Shown: positions 33,269-42,176 of the stretch, piece by piece
Numbering within the stretch: position 1 is the first letter of the stretch
Layout of the letters: every line of letters begins with the position of its first letter
Assembly (NCBI GenBank): GCA_040394475.1
Contig: JBEBSD010000022.1
Span: 1 to 64,000 of the forward strand
DNA length: 64,000 nt
Direction of reading: 5' to 3'
Origin: JBEBSD01 sp040394475
Lineage (GTDB): Bacteria; Bacteroidota; Bacteroidia; Cytophagales; Spirosomataceae
Notes under the pieces: generated by a model
The model's input: only the letters and a program-made list of their open reading frames with translations
Databases searched by the model: none
Told to the model about the DNA's origin: nothing
Position numbers and translations under genes: made by a program

Positions 33269-36200
33269 ATGTTTCAGAACCTTCTTTCTGCAACAAAAAA
33301 GTCCATGACAGCCCTTCTGAGAGGATTGGGTTGCCTGTTTGCCGTATGCCTGTTAGCGCATACCGCTGCGATGGCTCAAAACCTGAAGTTTGCAGAGGAC
33401 CCGGTACAGTTTATGTCGGAATTCCGGAACCTGATGGACAACAGCCGCAACAGCGCCTACATACAGGCCTCCAAGGACCTCGAAGCGGTTTGGGAAACCG
33501 GCCTCAACCAAACGCAACGCCTGCAGTTTATCAGCCTTATCCGGAACCTGGCTTCGAAAGGACAGAAAGCAGGACCGGTTTTCTACCTGATCATGCGGAA
33601 CCTGCAAACCGTGATCAGCAGCCAGGGAGATGTTAACGGGTTTATGATTTCGATGGACCACGCCGCCAGCCAGTATGACGGAAAAACTTTTCTGAAAATA
33701 CAAGAGACCAGTCAGCTGGTCCTGGAGAAAAAACTGCTGTACCGATCTAATTTCAACAAGCTCTATCTTACGTCAGGACAATACCGGTTCCGGTACGAAG
33801 AACCTGTTGCGCAAACCCCCGAAAATGCCGCGAACGCCAGCTGGGATACACCTGCAGACAGCCTAGTTTTCAACAATGAGCCCCTGCCGGTCGTTTCGGG
33901 TGTTCTGCTGGATTTACAGCACGCGACATTTGCCATGGTTGCCGGGGGAGATTCCGTTCTTTTTGGTCCCAGTACCGGAAGCGTGTCCCTTAAAGACGGT
34001 ATTTTTGTCGGGAAAGAGGGGAGATTTTCCTGGGCTTCCGCCGGGGACTCTGCCGTGTATGTGGACTTAGGCGACTATTCTTTCCGGATAAACGCTCCGG
34101 CTTTAAAAGCAGCGCCGGTAGTGCTGAACGATCATCGCCTCGGGCGGCCATTACAGGGCATTTTTGAATACAAAAGCGCCAAACGACCTCCCGGCAAACC
34201 CTCATCCGGCTTTCCGCGCTTTATGTCCCTTGGAAACGATGCTGACCTGAAAGCGTACACCGGCACCATTCGCTACAAAGGAGGCTATACCCTTCAGGGA
34301 CATGAACTATTCAGCACATCGGTAAGCGGTGAGCCCGCTGAAGTAGCCGTATTCTTCGAAGAAAAACCTGCCTTCAAGGCTTCCAGCAGCCGCTTTTCAC
34401 TTATGGACAGTGTGATTACGGCCCCGCTCGCGTCCTTTTCGATGCCATTGGGACAGGATTCCCTTACCCATCCGGGAGTCGTTTTCCGGTATAACGACGA
34501 CGAAGGGTACCTGCACCTCGGGAAGCACAGTAAAAGTGATTTCAGCGCGCTGCCCTATACAGATACCTATCATAAGGTGGCCATCTGGGCGGAATCAGCA
34601 CGCTGGAAGCTTGCCGACGGAAATTTTCAACTGTATATGGTCACGGGAAAAACAGAAGTTCCCCTGCGGGTTGAATCCCTCGATTTTTTTCGGAAATCCC
34701 GGTTCAATGCGCTCACGCAGGAATTCGGGTTTCAGCCGCTCCTGCTGGCCGCCGGTTATATGCAGCAACAAAAAAAACAAACGGTTCACCCCTCGGAACT
34801 GGCTGCCGCCGCACGTAAATCTCCGGAGGTCATTCGGCGTATGCTGGAGAGGCTCACGCTGGACGGCTATTTCGACTATCACCCCGACCTGGATGCGTAC
34901 AGTATCAGCCGAAAAGGTGTTTTTTACATTATGGCCAACGTAGGGAAGGCCGATTTCGACAACCTGACCATCAACTCCACTTTCCCGTCCAATGCGACCA
35001 TTACCAATGCGTCGATTTCGCTGAAGGATACACTGCTGACCATACGCGGCGTAGAACGGTTTATTGTCAGTGATTCCCTGCGCATTACCGGCAATCCTTC
35101 CGACCGGATACTCGTTATGGGCAAAAACCGCGACTTTACAATCAATGGCCGCCTGCAATCCGCCAACTTCAAGTTTACCGGGCGGAATCTGAAGTTCCAC
35201 TACGACGACTTCTTTATTAACATGACCGACATGGACTCCATCACGTATATTCCCCGTGAAAACTATGTCAAGGGACTCGGCGGAGAAGTCGGCGGAAGTG
35301 TACAGTACAAAAATGCCGGGACCTTTTACCTGAGCGATTCAAAAAACAAGTCCGGTCAGCAGAAAGGGGCCAGCGGCTCTCCGCGTATCCTGATCCCGGA
35401 CGGGATAACCGTTTACTTCAATCAGCCCGAACGCGGCCCGTGGGCGTATCCGGAAGAAGTCAACTTCAAGGTACCGAAACTGGATGTGGGCGGCCTTGAT
35501 AAAAAAGATATCGAATTTGTCGGAGACTTCAACTCCGACGGTATCGTCCCGCCGTTAAAAACCACCCTGAAATCGATGCCGGACAATTCTCTCGGGTTCG
35601 AATACCCGGTACCTGCCGCAGGCATCAAAATCTATAACGGGCTGGCGACAGCCAAGTTTCCCGAAAAGCTCCTGATGGATAACAGCGGCTTGCACGGAAA
35701 AGGTAATTTAACCTTCCTGGCGGCTACCCTGGATACGGAAAATATGGTCCTTACCGCCGACTCGCTCCTTGCCGCCGGGCCCCAGGCAGCCATCCGGGAA
35801 ACCACTATCGGCAATGGCTACTTTCCGAAAGTTGATCTGAAAGACTATACCATGAGCTGGTTTCCGAAAGCAGACAGCATGCTGCTGCGGACGCAGGGAG
35901 ACGCCTTTAGCTTTTACAACCATACAACTCACCTGGATGGCGGACTACTCCTCCGGTCCACCGGACTGTACGGCCAGGGAATTCTTAAACGGGCCGATTC
36001 AGAGTTAAGCTCAAATGAGATCGGGTTTAAGAAAGAAGGGTTTGTCGCTACCGACGCCGCTATCCGCATTTACTCGGGCAATACAGATCCTGCAGCAGCC
36101 ATTCTCCACGGAAAAGGGGTGGATGTAGATTTCAACATTGTCAACGGACTGGTGGCCATCAAGAAAAAAGCTTCCGGTTTCGATCAGGATTCCTCTTATT

Positions 36201-37951
36201 TTGAATTGCCCCAAGCCAACTATTTTACAACCATCGACGAGGCAAGCTGGAATACCAAAACCAAGACGGTCACCATGAAAGGCACCTCCGGCACCGCCCT
36301 CTTTAAATCGCTGATCCCGGAGCAGGAAGGGTTGGAATTTCACGGCACCGGCGGCATCTATGCCATTGACAAAAAAACACTGAGCGTCAGCGGAGTCCCT
36401 TTCGTACAGTCCGCCGGTTTGAAAATCATCCCGGACAAAGGCCTGGTGAATGTCGATGAAAATGGCAATTTCCAGCCCTTCACCAAAGCTCGTATCGAAG
36501 TAGATACGCTGGACGTCTCACATCGTATGTCCGACGCCGATATCCGGATTTTTTCGCGCAACCGGCTGGAAGGTTCTGCAACCTATCAATACATTACGGC
36601 TCAGAAAGACACATTTGCCATCAAAATGGGAAGTTTCGAGCTCCATGAATTCAGCGAACAGCAACAGGCAGGGCGGAAGGGCAAAGCCCCGAACGGGGCT
36701 GCTCCCAATTATTATACGACCGCCCTGGCCGACATCAGTGAAGAAGATAAATTAATGCTGGCCCCGGGGATTGCCTATAAAGGAGCCATTCAGTTTACGT
36801 CCTATCTCCCGTCGCTGCAGCTTGACGGAATGATCCGTCCCCTGCTGAAGCACCGTCCGAACCTGTCTGCTTCGTGGATTTTGTACAAGGAAACTCCCGG
36901 AGTCAACCTTTCCCTGACGGTGGACAAGCAATTGAAAAATGAGGATAATATTGCCCTGTTTGCCGGACTTCATTACAAGGCCGGGGGCGGGATATACCCC
37001 ACGTTTTTATCGTATAAAGAAGATGACCGTGATCCCGACTTCCTGGCGGTCGAAGGAATTATGCAATACAATTCAGAGGCCAAAACCTTTGATATCCTGC
37101 GAAACCCGGGAAGTGACAGCCTGAGTCCGTCGGTCCCTATTCTTTCCTTTGACGATGCCGGCGGCGTCATGACGTTTACCGGAAAACTCGGTCTCAGTTC
37201 CTGGGCAACAGCTGCAGGGGTTGGAGAAGCGCAGATAGACAGTATGCGGATCACCGTGAATACCTTGCTCGGACTCAACCTCCCGGCACTGGAACCTGTA
37301 CAGCCTGAATTGGCGGCTAAAATCGTAGAAACCAACCTGGAGGAGCATAACAGCGACCCGGCCGAGGACGACCTGCAGCGGCTGTTTGCCAAGCTCGAAG
37401 CGCTGATCGGGGTCAATGAAACCAAAGTGTACGCCGACAAGCTCGCAGCGGAGTACAAGCCCCTTTCGGTCGCCTCTCCCAGTCTGGACCTGCCGATGGT
37501 ACTGTCGAATGTCACCCTGCACTGGTCGCAGCTCCACAATGCTTTTTACTCCTCCGGCCTTATCGGGATGGCCAACCTGGGCAAGCATGACATCAATGCA
37601 CAAATGGAAGGAATGCTGGAAATCAGGAAGACCGACCAGGGCGACGAATTCAGCCTTTACCTCGAGGTCACCCCGGAATTGTGGTATTTCTTTGACCTGG
37701 CGCATAACCAGTTAGGCGTTGTTTCTTCGAGCCAGGATTTCAACGACCTGGTAGTGGCCCGCAGCCGTACCGTCCGTTCCCGGGACATGGGACTTTTACC
37801 GCTGGGACCGGAAGACAAGACTTTATTTGTAGACCGTTATTATACGACTTATCAGCCCGATTTGCCCAGGAAGCCCAGAGAAGCCCGTAAAAAAACGACC
37901 GGCAAACCCAAACAGGCTACCAAAAAAGCAGAAGAATCGGAAGGGTTTTAA
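33269..37951 (+). CDS. Very large exported protein of unknown function
   Basis: 1560 residues with a signal peptide (hydrophobic 18-34, cleavage near AMAQ at 37). Residues about 38-175 are helical. From about 180 on it is beta-rich, with many short repeating strands of the type GxLxSxxxxFxxxxxxF. At about 498-553 there is an island that looks like a winged helix (SELAAAARKSPEVIRRMLERLTLDGYFDYHP). Layered beta segments at about 555-1100 recall AsmA/TamB or LptA-type beta-taco proteins, but I see no clear motif. The C-terminus is a Lys-rich tail (KPREARKKTTGKPKQATKK), and no type IX secretion CTD is visible. Periplasmic or outer-membrane-associated. Function not recognised. Confidence 0.75.
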   Translation: MFQNLLSATKKSMTALLRGLGCLFAVCLLAHTAAMAQNLKFAEDPVQFMSEFRNLMDNSRNSAYIQASKDLEAVWETGLNQTQRLQFISLIRNLASKGQKAGPVFYLIMRNLQTVISSQGDVNGFMISMDHAASQYDGKTFLKIQETSQLVLEKKLLYRSNFNKLYLTSGQYRFRYEEPVAQTPENAANASWDTPADSLVFNNEPLPVVSGVLLDLQHATFAMVAGGDSVLFGPSTGSVSLKDGIFVGKEGRFSWASAGDSAVYVDLGDYSFRINAPALKAAPVVLNDHRLGRPLQGIFEYKSAKRPPGKPSSGFPRFMSLGNDADLKAYTGTIRYKGGYTLQGHELFSTSVSGEPAEVAVFFEEKPAFKASSSRFSLMDSVITAPLASFSMPLGQDSLTHPGVVFRYNDDEGYLHLGKHSKSDFSALPYTDTYHKVAIWAESARWKLADGNFQLYMVTGKTEVPLRVESLDFFRKSRFNALTQEFGFQPLLLAAGYMQQQKKQTVHPSELAAAARKSPEVIRRMLERLTLDGYFDYHPDLDAYSISRKGVFYIMANVGKADFDNLTINSTFPSNATITNASISLKDTLLTIRGVERFIVSDSLRITGNPSDRILVMGKNRDFTINGRLQSANFKFTGRNLKFHYDDFFINMTDMDSITYIPRENYVKGLGGEVGGSVQYKNAGTFYLSDSKNKSGQQKGASGSPRILIPDGITVYFNQPERGPWAYPEEVNFKVPKLDVGGLDKKDIEFVGDFNSDGIVPPLKTTLKSMPDNSLGFEYPVPAAGIKIYNGLATAKFPEKLLMDNSGLHGKGNLTFLAATLDTENMVLTADSLLAAGPQAAIRETTIGNGYFPKVDLKDYTMSWFPKADSMLLRTQGDAFSFYNHTTHLDGGLLLRSTGLYGQGILKRADSELSSNEIGFKKEGFVATDAAIRIYSGNTDPAAAILHGKGVDVDFNIVNGLVAIKKKASGFDQDSSYFELPQANYFTTIDEASWNTKTKTVTMKGTSGTALFKSLIPEQEGLEFHGTGGIYAIDKKTLSVSGVPFVQSAGLKIIPDKGLVNVDENGNFQPFTKARIEVDTLDVSHRMSDADIRIFSRNRLEGSATYQYITAQKDTFAIKMGSFELHEFSEQQQAGRKGKAPNGAAPNYYTTALADISEEDKLMLAPGIAYKGAIQFTSYLPSLQLDGMIRPLLKHRPNLSASWILYKETPGVNLSLTVDKQLKNEDNIALFAGLHYKAGGGIYPTFLSYKEDDRDPDFLAVEGIMQYNSEAKTFDILRNPGSDSLSPSVPILSFDDAGGVMTFTGKLGLSSWATAAGVGEAQIDSMRITVNTLLGLNLPALEPVQPELAAKIVETNLEEHNSDPAEDDLQRLFAKLEALIGVNETKVYADKLAAEYKPLSVASPSLDLPMVLSNVTLHWSQLHNAFYSSGLIGMANLGKHDINAQMEGMLEIRKTDQGDEFSLYLEVTPELWYFFDLAHNQLGVVSSSQDFNDLVVARSRTVRSRDMGLLPLGPEDKTLFVDRYYTTYQPDLPRKPREARKKTTGKPKQATKKAEESEGF

Positions 37952-37983
37952 ACCTTAGAATCTCCTTAAAATACCAAAATACC

Positions 37984-38014
37984 ATTGATTTTTGCCCAAC
38001 TTAACGTACCTTTG
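37984..38014 (+). promoter_or_regulatory. Promoter of plsY
   Basis: -7 TACCTTTG (38007-38014) is perfect, and ATTG at 37984-37987 with a 19-bp spacer serves as a weak -33. It lies 43 bp before the plsY ATG. Confidence 0.6.
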
Positions 38015-38057
38015 GGCATCTCTTTAAAAACAAAACAAATCTTACTATAATCACATA

Positions 38058-38711
38058 ATGTCTGTTTTTCTTACGATTCCCATGGTGCTGGCCGCCTATT
38101 TGCTGGGCTCCATCCCATCGTCTGTTTGGTATGGTATTGGTTATCTGGGGAAGGATGTAAGGGAGTTTGGAAGCCGGAATGCCGGCGCCACCAATACGTT
38201 CAGAGTGCTGGGAAAAAGGGCAGGTACGGTAGTAATGCTGATTGACATTCTCAAAGGATGGACGGCAACTATGCTGGCGCCTCTGATGTACTTTATGGGA
38301 TGGATTCCTGTTGAGCACATCCTGACATTCAAGTTTGTATTCGGAGTGATCGCCATCGTGGGTCATATTTTCCCGGTTTATGTAAAATTCAAGGGCGGGA
38401 AGGGCGTTGCGACGCTGTTGGGGATGGTACTGGCCATTCATCCGGAGCTGGCGCTGCTCTGCATTTCGATATTTTTACTCACCCTGATCGCCTCTCAATA
38501 TGTTTCCCTGAGTTCCATTCTGGCAACACTGGCCTTTCCGGTATTACTGTTACTGGGTGTGTTCGGAAAGCCTGAGATCTCGCTGGTGGTTTTCGGATTC
38601 GCCATGTTCCTGTTGGTTGTTTTCACCCATCAAAAAAACATTATCCGTCTCTTTAACGGGAATGAAAGCCGGACGAATCTATTTGCCCGGAAAGACAAGG
38701 AGCAGCTGTAG
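38058..38711 (+). CDS. plsY: Glycerol-3-phosphate acyltransferase PlsY
   Basis: 217 residues with five membrane helices. All three PlsY motifs are present: GSIPSSVWYG (motif 1), GSRNAGATNTFRVLGKRAG (motif 2) and KFKGGKGVATLLG (motif 3). It transfers the acyl group from acyl-phosphate to glycerol 3-phosphate in the inner membrane, the first step in phospholipid synthesis. It has its own promoter and is followed by repeat-containing, gene-poor sequence. Confidence 0.96.
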   Translation: MSVFLTIPMVLAAYLLGSIPSSVWYGIGYLGKDVREFGSRNAGATNTFRVLGKRAGTVVMLIDILKGWTATMLAPLMYFMGWIPVEHILTFKFVFGVIAIVGHIFPVYVKFKGGKGVATLLGMVLAIHPELALLCISIFLLTLIASQYVSLSSILATLAFPVLLLLGVFGKPEISLVVFGFAMFLLVVFTHQKNIIRLFNGNESRTNLFARKDKEQL

Positions 38712-38721
38712 GAAGGGAAAT

Positions 38722-38749
38722 AGCGATCAGCGATCGGGAGTCAGCATAC
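38722..38749. repeat. Short heptamer array
   Basis: Four 7-bp units, AGCGATC AGCGATC GGGAGTC AGCATAC, starting 11 bp after the plsY stop. It is a degenerate relative of the GCYGANN arrays at 18775 and 46693. Confidence 0.5.
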
Positions 38750-38863
38750 AGACGACTTCCCCAGAGGAAGACATCCGACCGAATGGCGACGAAATGCTCC
38801 GCACCCAATTCCCCGCACCCTGACCCATAATGGCTATCAGCAAATCCAATATGGGAAAATCTA

Positions 38864-39136
38864 ATGAAAACATCAATCTCCATTGTTTTGCTACTATCGG
38901 TTGCAGCCTGGTTTTTTTTAAAGGCGTCACCGGTTACTTTTTCCTTTGCCAATGCCGAGTGGCATTTTCCGTCAACGGTCGGCGAGGCCGTAGAAGCACA
39001 TGGCCTTTCGTATAAACCACCGGGATATTACTACCGCATCTATCCGGATAGCATGAAACTGGTGTTACGCTTTGACGCCTTATCAGGAATCGGCAACCGG
39101 CCATTTGAAAGCCCTGAAAGGGCGCAATCCCTATAG
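38864..39136 (+). CDS. Possible small exported protein, 3' end formed by a repeat
   Basis: A 90-codon frame with a convincing hydrophobic N-terminal segment (about 4-20: signal peptide or anchor) followed by AWFFLKASPVTFSFANAEWHF. The last 12 or so codons (PFESPERAQSL) lie in a REP-like hairpin element, so the original 3' end is doubtful. No recognised family, promoter or terminator. It could be a real small protein, a decayed remnant, or chance. Confidence 0.35.
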   Translation: MKTSISIVLLLSVAAWFFLKASPVTFSFANAEWHFPSTVGEAVEAHGLSYKPPGYYYRIYPDSMKLVLRFDALSGIGNRPFESPERAQSL

Positions 39137-39180
39137 CCCCGGGTATAGCCCGGGGGCGGGGGCGAGGGCGGGGGTGGGAA
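39111..39180. repeat. REP-like double hairpin with G-rich tail
   Basis: Hairpin 1 is GCCCTGAAAGGGC (39111-39123). Hairpin 2 has arms CCCCGGG (39137-39143) and CCCGGGG (39149-39155). A G-rich run (39151-39178) with at least five separate runs of three or more G follows, able in principle to form a G-quadruplex. Elements of the form CCCTGAAAGGGC...CCCGGG..CCCGGG are scattered in many environmental genomes. Confidence 0.75.
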
Positions 39181-39317
39181 AATGAGGATTGGCAGCCCGG
39201 TATTCCCGGATGAGTCGAACGCACCCCATTCCCCCGATTTCATACACCTAAAATAATTCTTATATTTAGGGCCCGGACCAATCATTTCCCGGAGGCTATT
39301 TTTCACCATTATTACTT

Positions 39318-40688
39318 ATGTCCATCAACAATTATATCGAGCAAAACCGCGACCGGTTTCTGGAAGAATTATTCGAATTACTCCGAATTCCTTCCGTAAG
39401 CGCTGATTCCAAATTCAAAGCAGACATGCAGCGAACGGCTGAATTTGTCCGCCAGAAGATTGCCGATGCAGGCGCCGATTATACTGAAATCTTCCCCACA
39501 AAAGGTCATCCCGTTGTGTATGGCGAAAAAATCATTGACCCGTCAGCACCTACGGTACTGGTATACGGACATTACGATGTGCAGCCGGCAGATCCCTACG
39601 AATTGTGGGAGACCCCTCCGTTTGAACCCACCATCCGTAACGAGCGGATCTACGCCCGGGGCGCCTGTGACGATAAGGGCCAGTTTTACATGCATATCAA
39701 GGCCTTCGAGGCGATGAACGCCGCCGGACAGCTTCCCTGCAATATTAAAATAATGATAGAAGGGGAGGAAGAAATAGGTTCCGACCACCTGGGGGAATTT
39801 GTAGCGGCGCATAAAGACCTGTTAAAAGCCGACACCATCCTGATCTCGGACACCAGCATCATTGCCAATGACGTTCCTTCCATCGAAGTAGGGTTGCGTG
39901 GCCTCACGTACCTGGAGGTGGAGGTAACCGGCGCCAACCGCGACCTGCATTCAGGGGTTTACGGAGGTGCGGTTGCCAACCCGATTAACGTCCTCTGCGA
40001 ACTGATTGCTTCCCTGAAAGATGCCTCCGGGCATATCACCATCCCCGGCTTTTATGACAACGTCCGGGAGTTATCTGCGGCTGAACGGGACCAGCTGAAT
40101 GCTGCGCCTTTCGACCTGGCAGCATATCAAAATGACTTAGGTATTGAAGACGTGCTGGGGGAAAAGGGTTATACCACCATTGAACGCACTTCCGTTCGAC
40201 CCACCCTTGATGTCAACGGTATCTGGGGCGGTTATACCGGTGAAGGCGCCAAAACGGTACTGCCGTCCAAGGCGTATGCCAAGATTTCGATGCGCCTGGT
40301 ACCGGACCAAACCGATAAAGAAATTGAAAAACTTTTTACGGCTCATTTTGAAGCGATTGCCCCGGCATCCGTAAAGGTCAAAGTAATCCCGCACCATGGC
40401 GGTCTCCCTTACCTGACCCCCACCAACTCCACCGAATATCGGGCAGCAGAACTGGCAATGGCAGAATCCTTCGGGAAACAACCTATCCCCACACGCGGCG
40501 GAGGCAGCATCCCGATCGTCGCGTTGTTCGAAGAAATCCTGGGAATCAAAAGTGTGCTCATGGGCTTCGGGCTTGATATCGATGCGCTACATTCCCCCAA
40601 TGAAAGCTACGGGCTGTTTAATTATTACAAGGGAATCGAAACCATTCCGTTGTTTTTTAAACATTATGCGCGGTTGAAACGCGTTTAA
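39318..40688 (+). CDS. M20-family dipeptidase
   Basis: 456 residues, normal for the carnosinase/PepV-like dipeptidase branch. The metal site motifs are YGHYDVQPADP, ARGACDDKGQF (bridging Asp), EGEEEIGS and SDTS, with DLHSGVYGG from the lid domain and a final HSPNESY. It hydrolyses dipeptides in the cytoplasm; there is no signal peptide. The stop codon overlaps the convergent sdaA stop by 4 bp. Upstream, TATATTTA at 39261-39268 is a near-consensus -7 element. Confidence 0.9.
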   Translation: MSINNYIEQNRDRFLEELFELLRIPSVSADSKFKADMQRTAEFVRQKIADAGADYTEIFPTKGHPVVYGEKIIDPSAPTVLVYGHYDVQPADPYELWETPPFEPTIRNERIYARGACDDKGQFYMHIKAFEAMNAAGQLPCNIKIMIEGEEEIGSDHLGEFVAAHKDLLKADTILISDTSIIANDVPSIEVGLRGLTYLEVEVTGANRDLHSGVYGGAVANPINVLCELIASLKDASGHITIPGFYDNVRELSAAERDQLNAAPFDLAAYQNDLGIEDVLGEKGYTTIERTSVRPTLDVNGIWGGYTGEGAKTVLPSKAYAKISMRLVPDQTDKEIEKLFTAHFEAIAPASVKVKVIPHHGGLPYLTPTNSTEYRAAELAMAESFGKQPIPTRGGGSIPIVALFEEILGIKSVLMGFGLDIDALHSPNESYGLFNYYKGIETIPLFFKHYARLKRV

Positions 40689-42103
40689 CATTCAGATAAT
40701 CCCAACGGAATATTAACGGCCAACCCGCCTTCCGAGGTTTCCTTGTACCGTTCATTCATATCCAGTGCTGTTTCCCACATGGTTTTGACGACGTTGTCCA
40801 GCGAAACCTTCGCGAATTCGGGATCCCCCTGAATCGCCAGCTGAGCGGCCGTTACGGCTTTAATGGCGCCCATGGTATTCCGCTCGATACAGGGTACCTG
40901 CACCAGGCCGCCAATGGGGTCGCAGGTGAGGCCCAGATGGTGCTCCATCGCAATTTCCGCCGCCATCAGGCATTGAGCCGGACTCCCTCCCATCACTTCT
41001 GTCAGACCGGCTGCCGCCATGGCCGACGAAACGCCTATTTCAGCCTGACAGCCTCCCATTGCAGCCGATAAGGTAGCTCCCTTCTTAAAAATAGACCCGA
41101 TTTCCCCGGCAGTCAGTAAGAAGCGAACGATCCCGGCGGGATCATTCCCCCCGCAAAATGCTATAAAATACTGCAGTACGGCCGGAATTACTCCCGCCGC
41201 CCCGTTAGTAGGCGCGGTTACCACGCGTCCGAACGATGCATTTTCTTCATTGACCGCCAGGGCAAATGTACTTAGCCAGTTGAGGGTATACCCGAAACCG
41301 GCTCCTCCTTCCGTCACCGCCGACAACCAGGTCGGATAATCGGAAAAAGCCTTTCCCTGCAGCAGCTTAAGACTACTGTCTCCCGCCCTTCTCCGCACAT
41401 TCAGTCCACCCGGAAGGACTCCGTCCCGGTGCTGACATCCTCTGAAGATACATCCGGCCATCACTTCCCAAATCGCCAGTAAGCCGTTTCTTACGGCCGC
41501 TTCCGGTCGCCACGCTTTTTCGTTTTCCAGGACAATTGCACTGATGGAAAGCCCTGTATCCCGGCTCCAGGACAAAAGGTCCGTGGCATTTTCAACCGGG
41601 AAAGGTAAATCAACCGTATCGGAAGGGTTCCCGGGTACTGCTTCCCCCTGGTTCACAAACCCTCCTCCGATCGAATAATAGGTTTCCTCCCGGACCACTC
41701 CCTCATCGGTAGCTGCTGCAAACCGCATCCCGTTCGGATGATAGGGCAGGCTTTCTTCCCTATGAAAATGTATTGCCTGCCGGGTGAACGGAATCACATG
41801 GCAGCCGTACAGCAGCAGCGTCCCTGACCGGTCAAGATCGGCCAGGATTGCCGGAATTGCATCCGGGTCGATCGTTACCGGATCGTACCCGGCCAGCCCC
41901 AGCAGTACCGCGGTATCGGTTCCATGCCCTTTCCCGGTTTTGGCCAGCGACCCGTATAAATGCACAGCGATACCTGTTACCGGCCTGTTTTCCAATGTTT
42001 TCAGGAACCCTTGAGCCGCCCGCCACGGGCCTAGTGTATGGGAGCTGGAAGGGCCGATCCCTATTTTAAAAATGTCAAAAACAGATATTTTCTCCGGCTC
42101 CAT
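40685..42103 (-). CDS. sdaA: L-serine ammonia-lyase (serine dehydratase), iron-sulfur type
   Basis: 472 residues with the beta domain (about 1-160; GIGPSSSHTLGPW, GHGTD) and alpha domain fused in one chain. The alpha domain has the conserved cysteines for an oxygen-labile [4Fe-4S] cluster (MGGCQAEIG, GLTCDPIGGLVQVPCIERN) and the TAPTNGAAGVIPA segment. It converts L-serine to pyruvate and ammonia. It is monocistronic, divergent from the VCBS gene. Confidence 0.95.
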   Translation of the reverse strand: MEPEKISVFDIFKIGIGPSSSHTLGPWRAAQGFLKTLENRPVTGIAVHLYGSLAKTGKGHGTDTAVLLGLAGYDPVTIDPDAIPAILADLDRSGTLLLYGCHVIPFTRQAIHFHREESLPYHPNGMRFAAATDEGVVREETYYSIGGGFVNQGEAVPGNPSDTVDLPFPVENATDLLSWSRDTGLSISAIVLENEKAWRPEAAVRNGLLAIWEVMAGCIFRGCQHRDGVLPGGLNVRRRAGDSSLKLLQGKAFSDYPTWLSAVTEGGAGFGYTLNWLSTFALAVNEENASFGRVVTAPTNGAAGVIPAVLQYFIAFCGGNDPAGIVRFLLTAGEIGSIFKKGATLSAAMGGCQAEIGVSSAMAAAGLTEVMGGSPAQCLMAAEIAMEHHLGLTCDPIGGLVQVPCIERNTMGAIKAVTAAQLAIQGDPEFAKVSLDNVVKTMWETALDMNERYKETSEGGLAVNIPLGLSEC

Positions 42104-42176
42104 TTCCGTTTAATTTGTTGATGTTACGGGTATAAATCTAAACAAAATACCCTTTTAAAAGAAACAACCGCTTACG

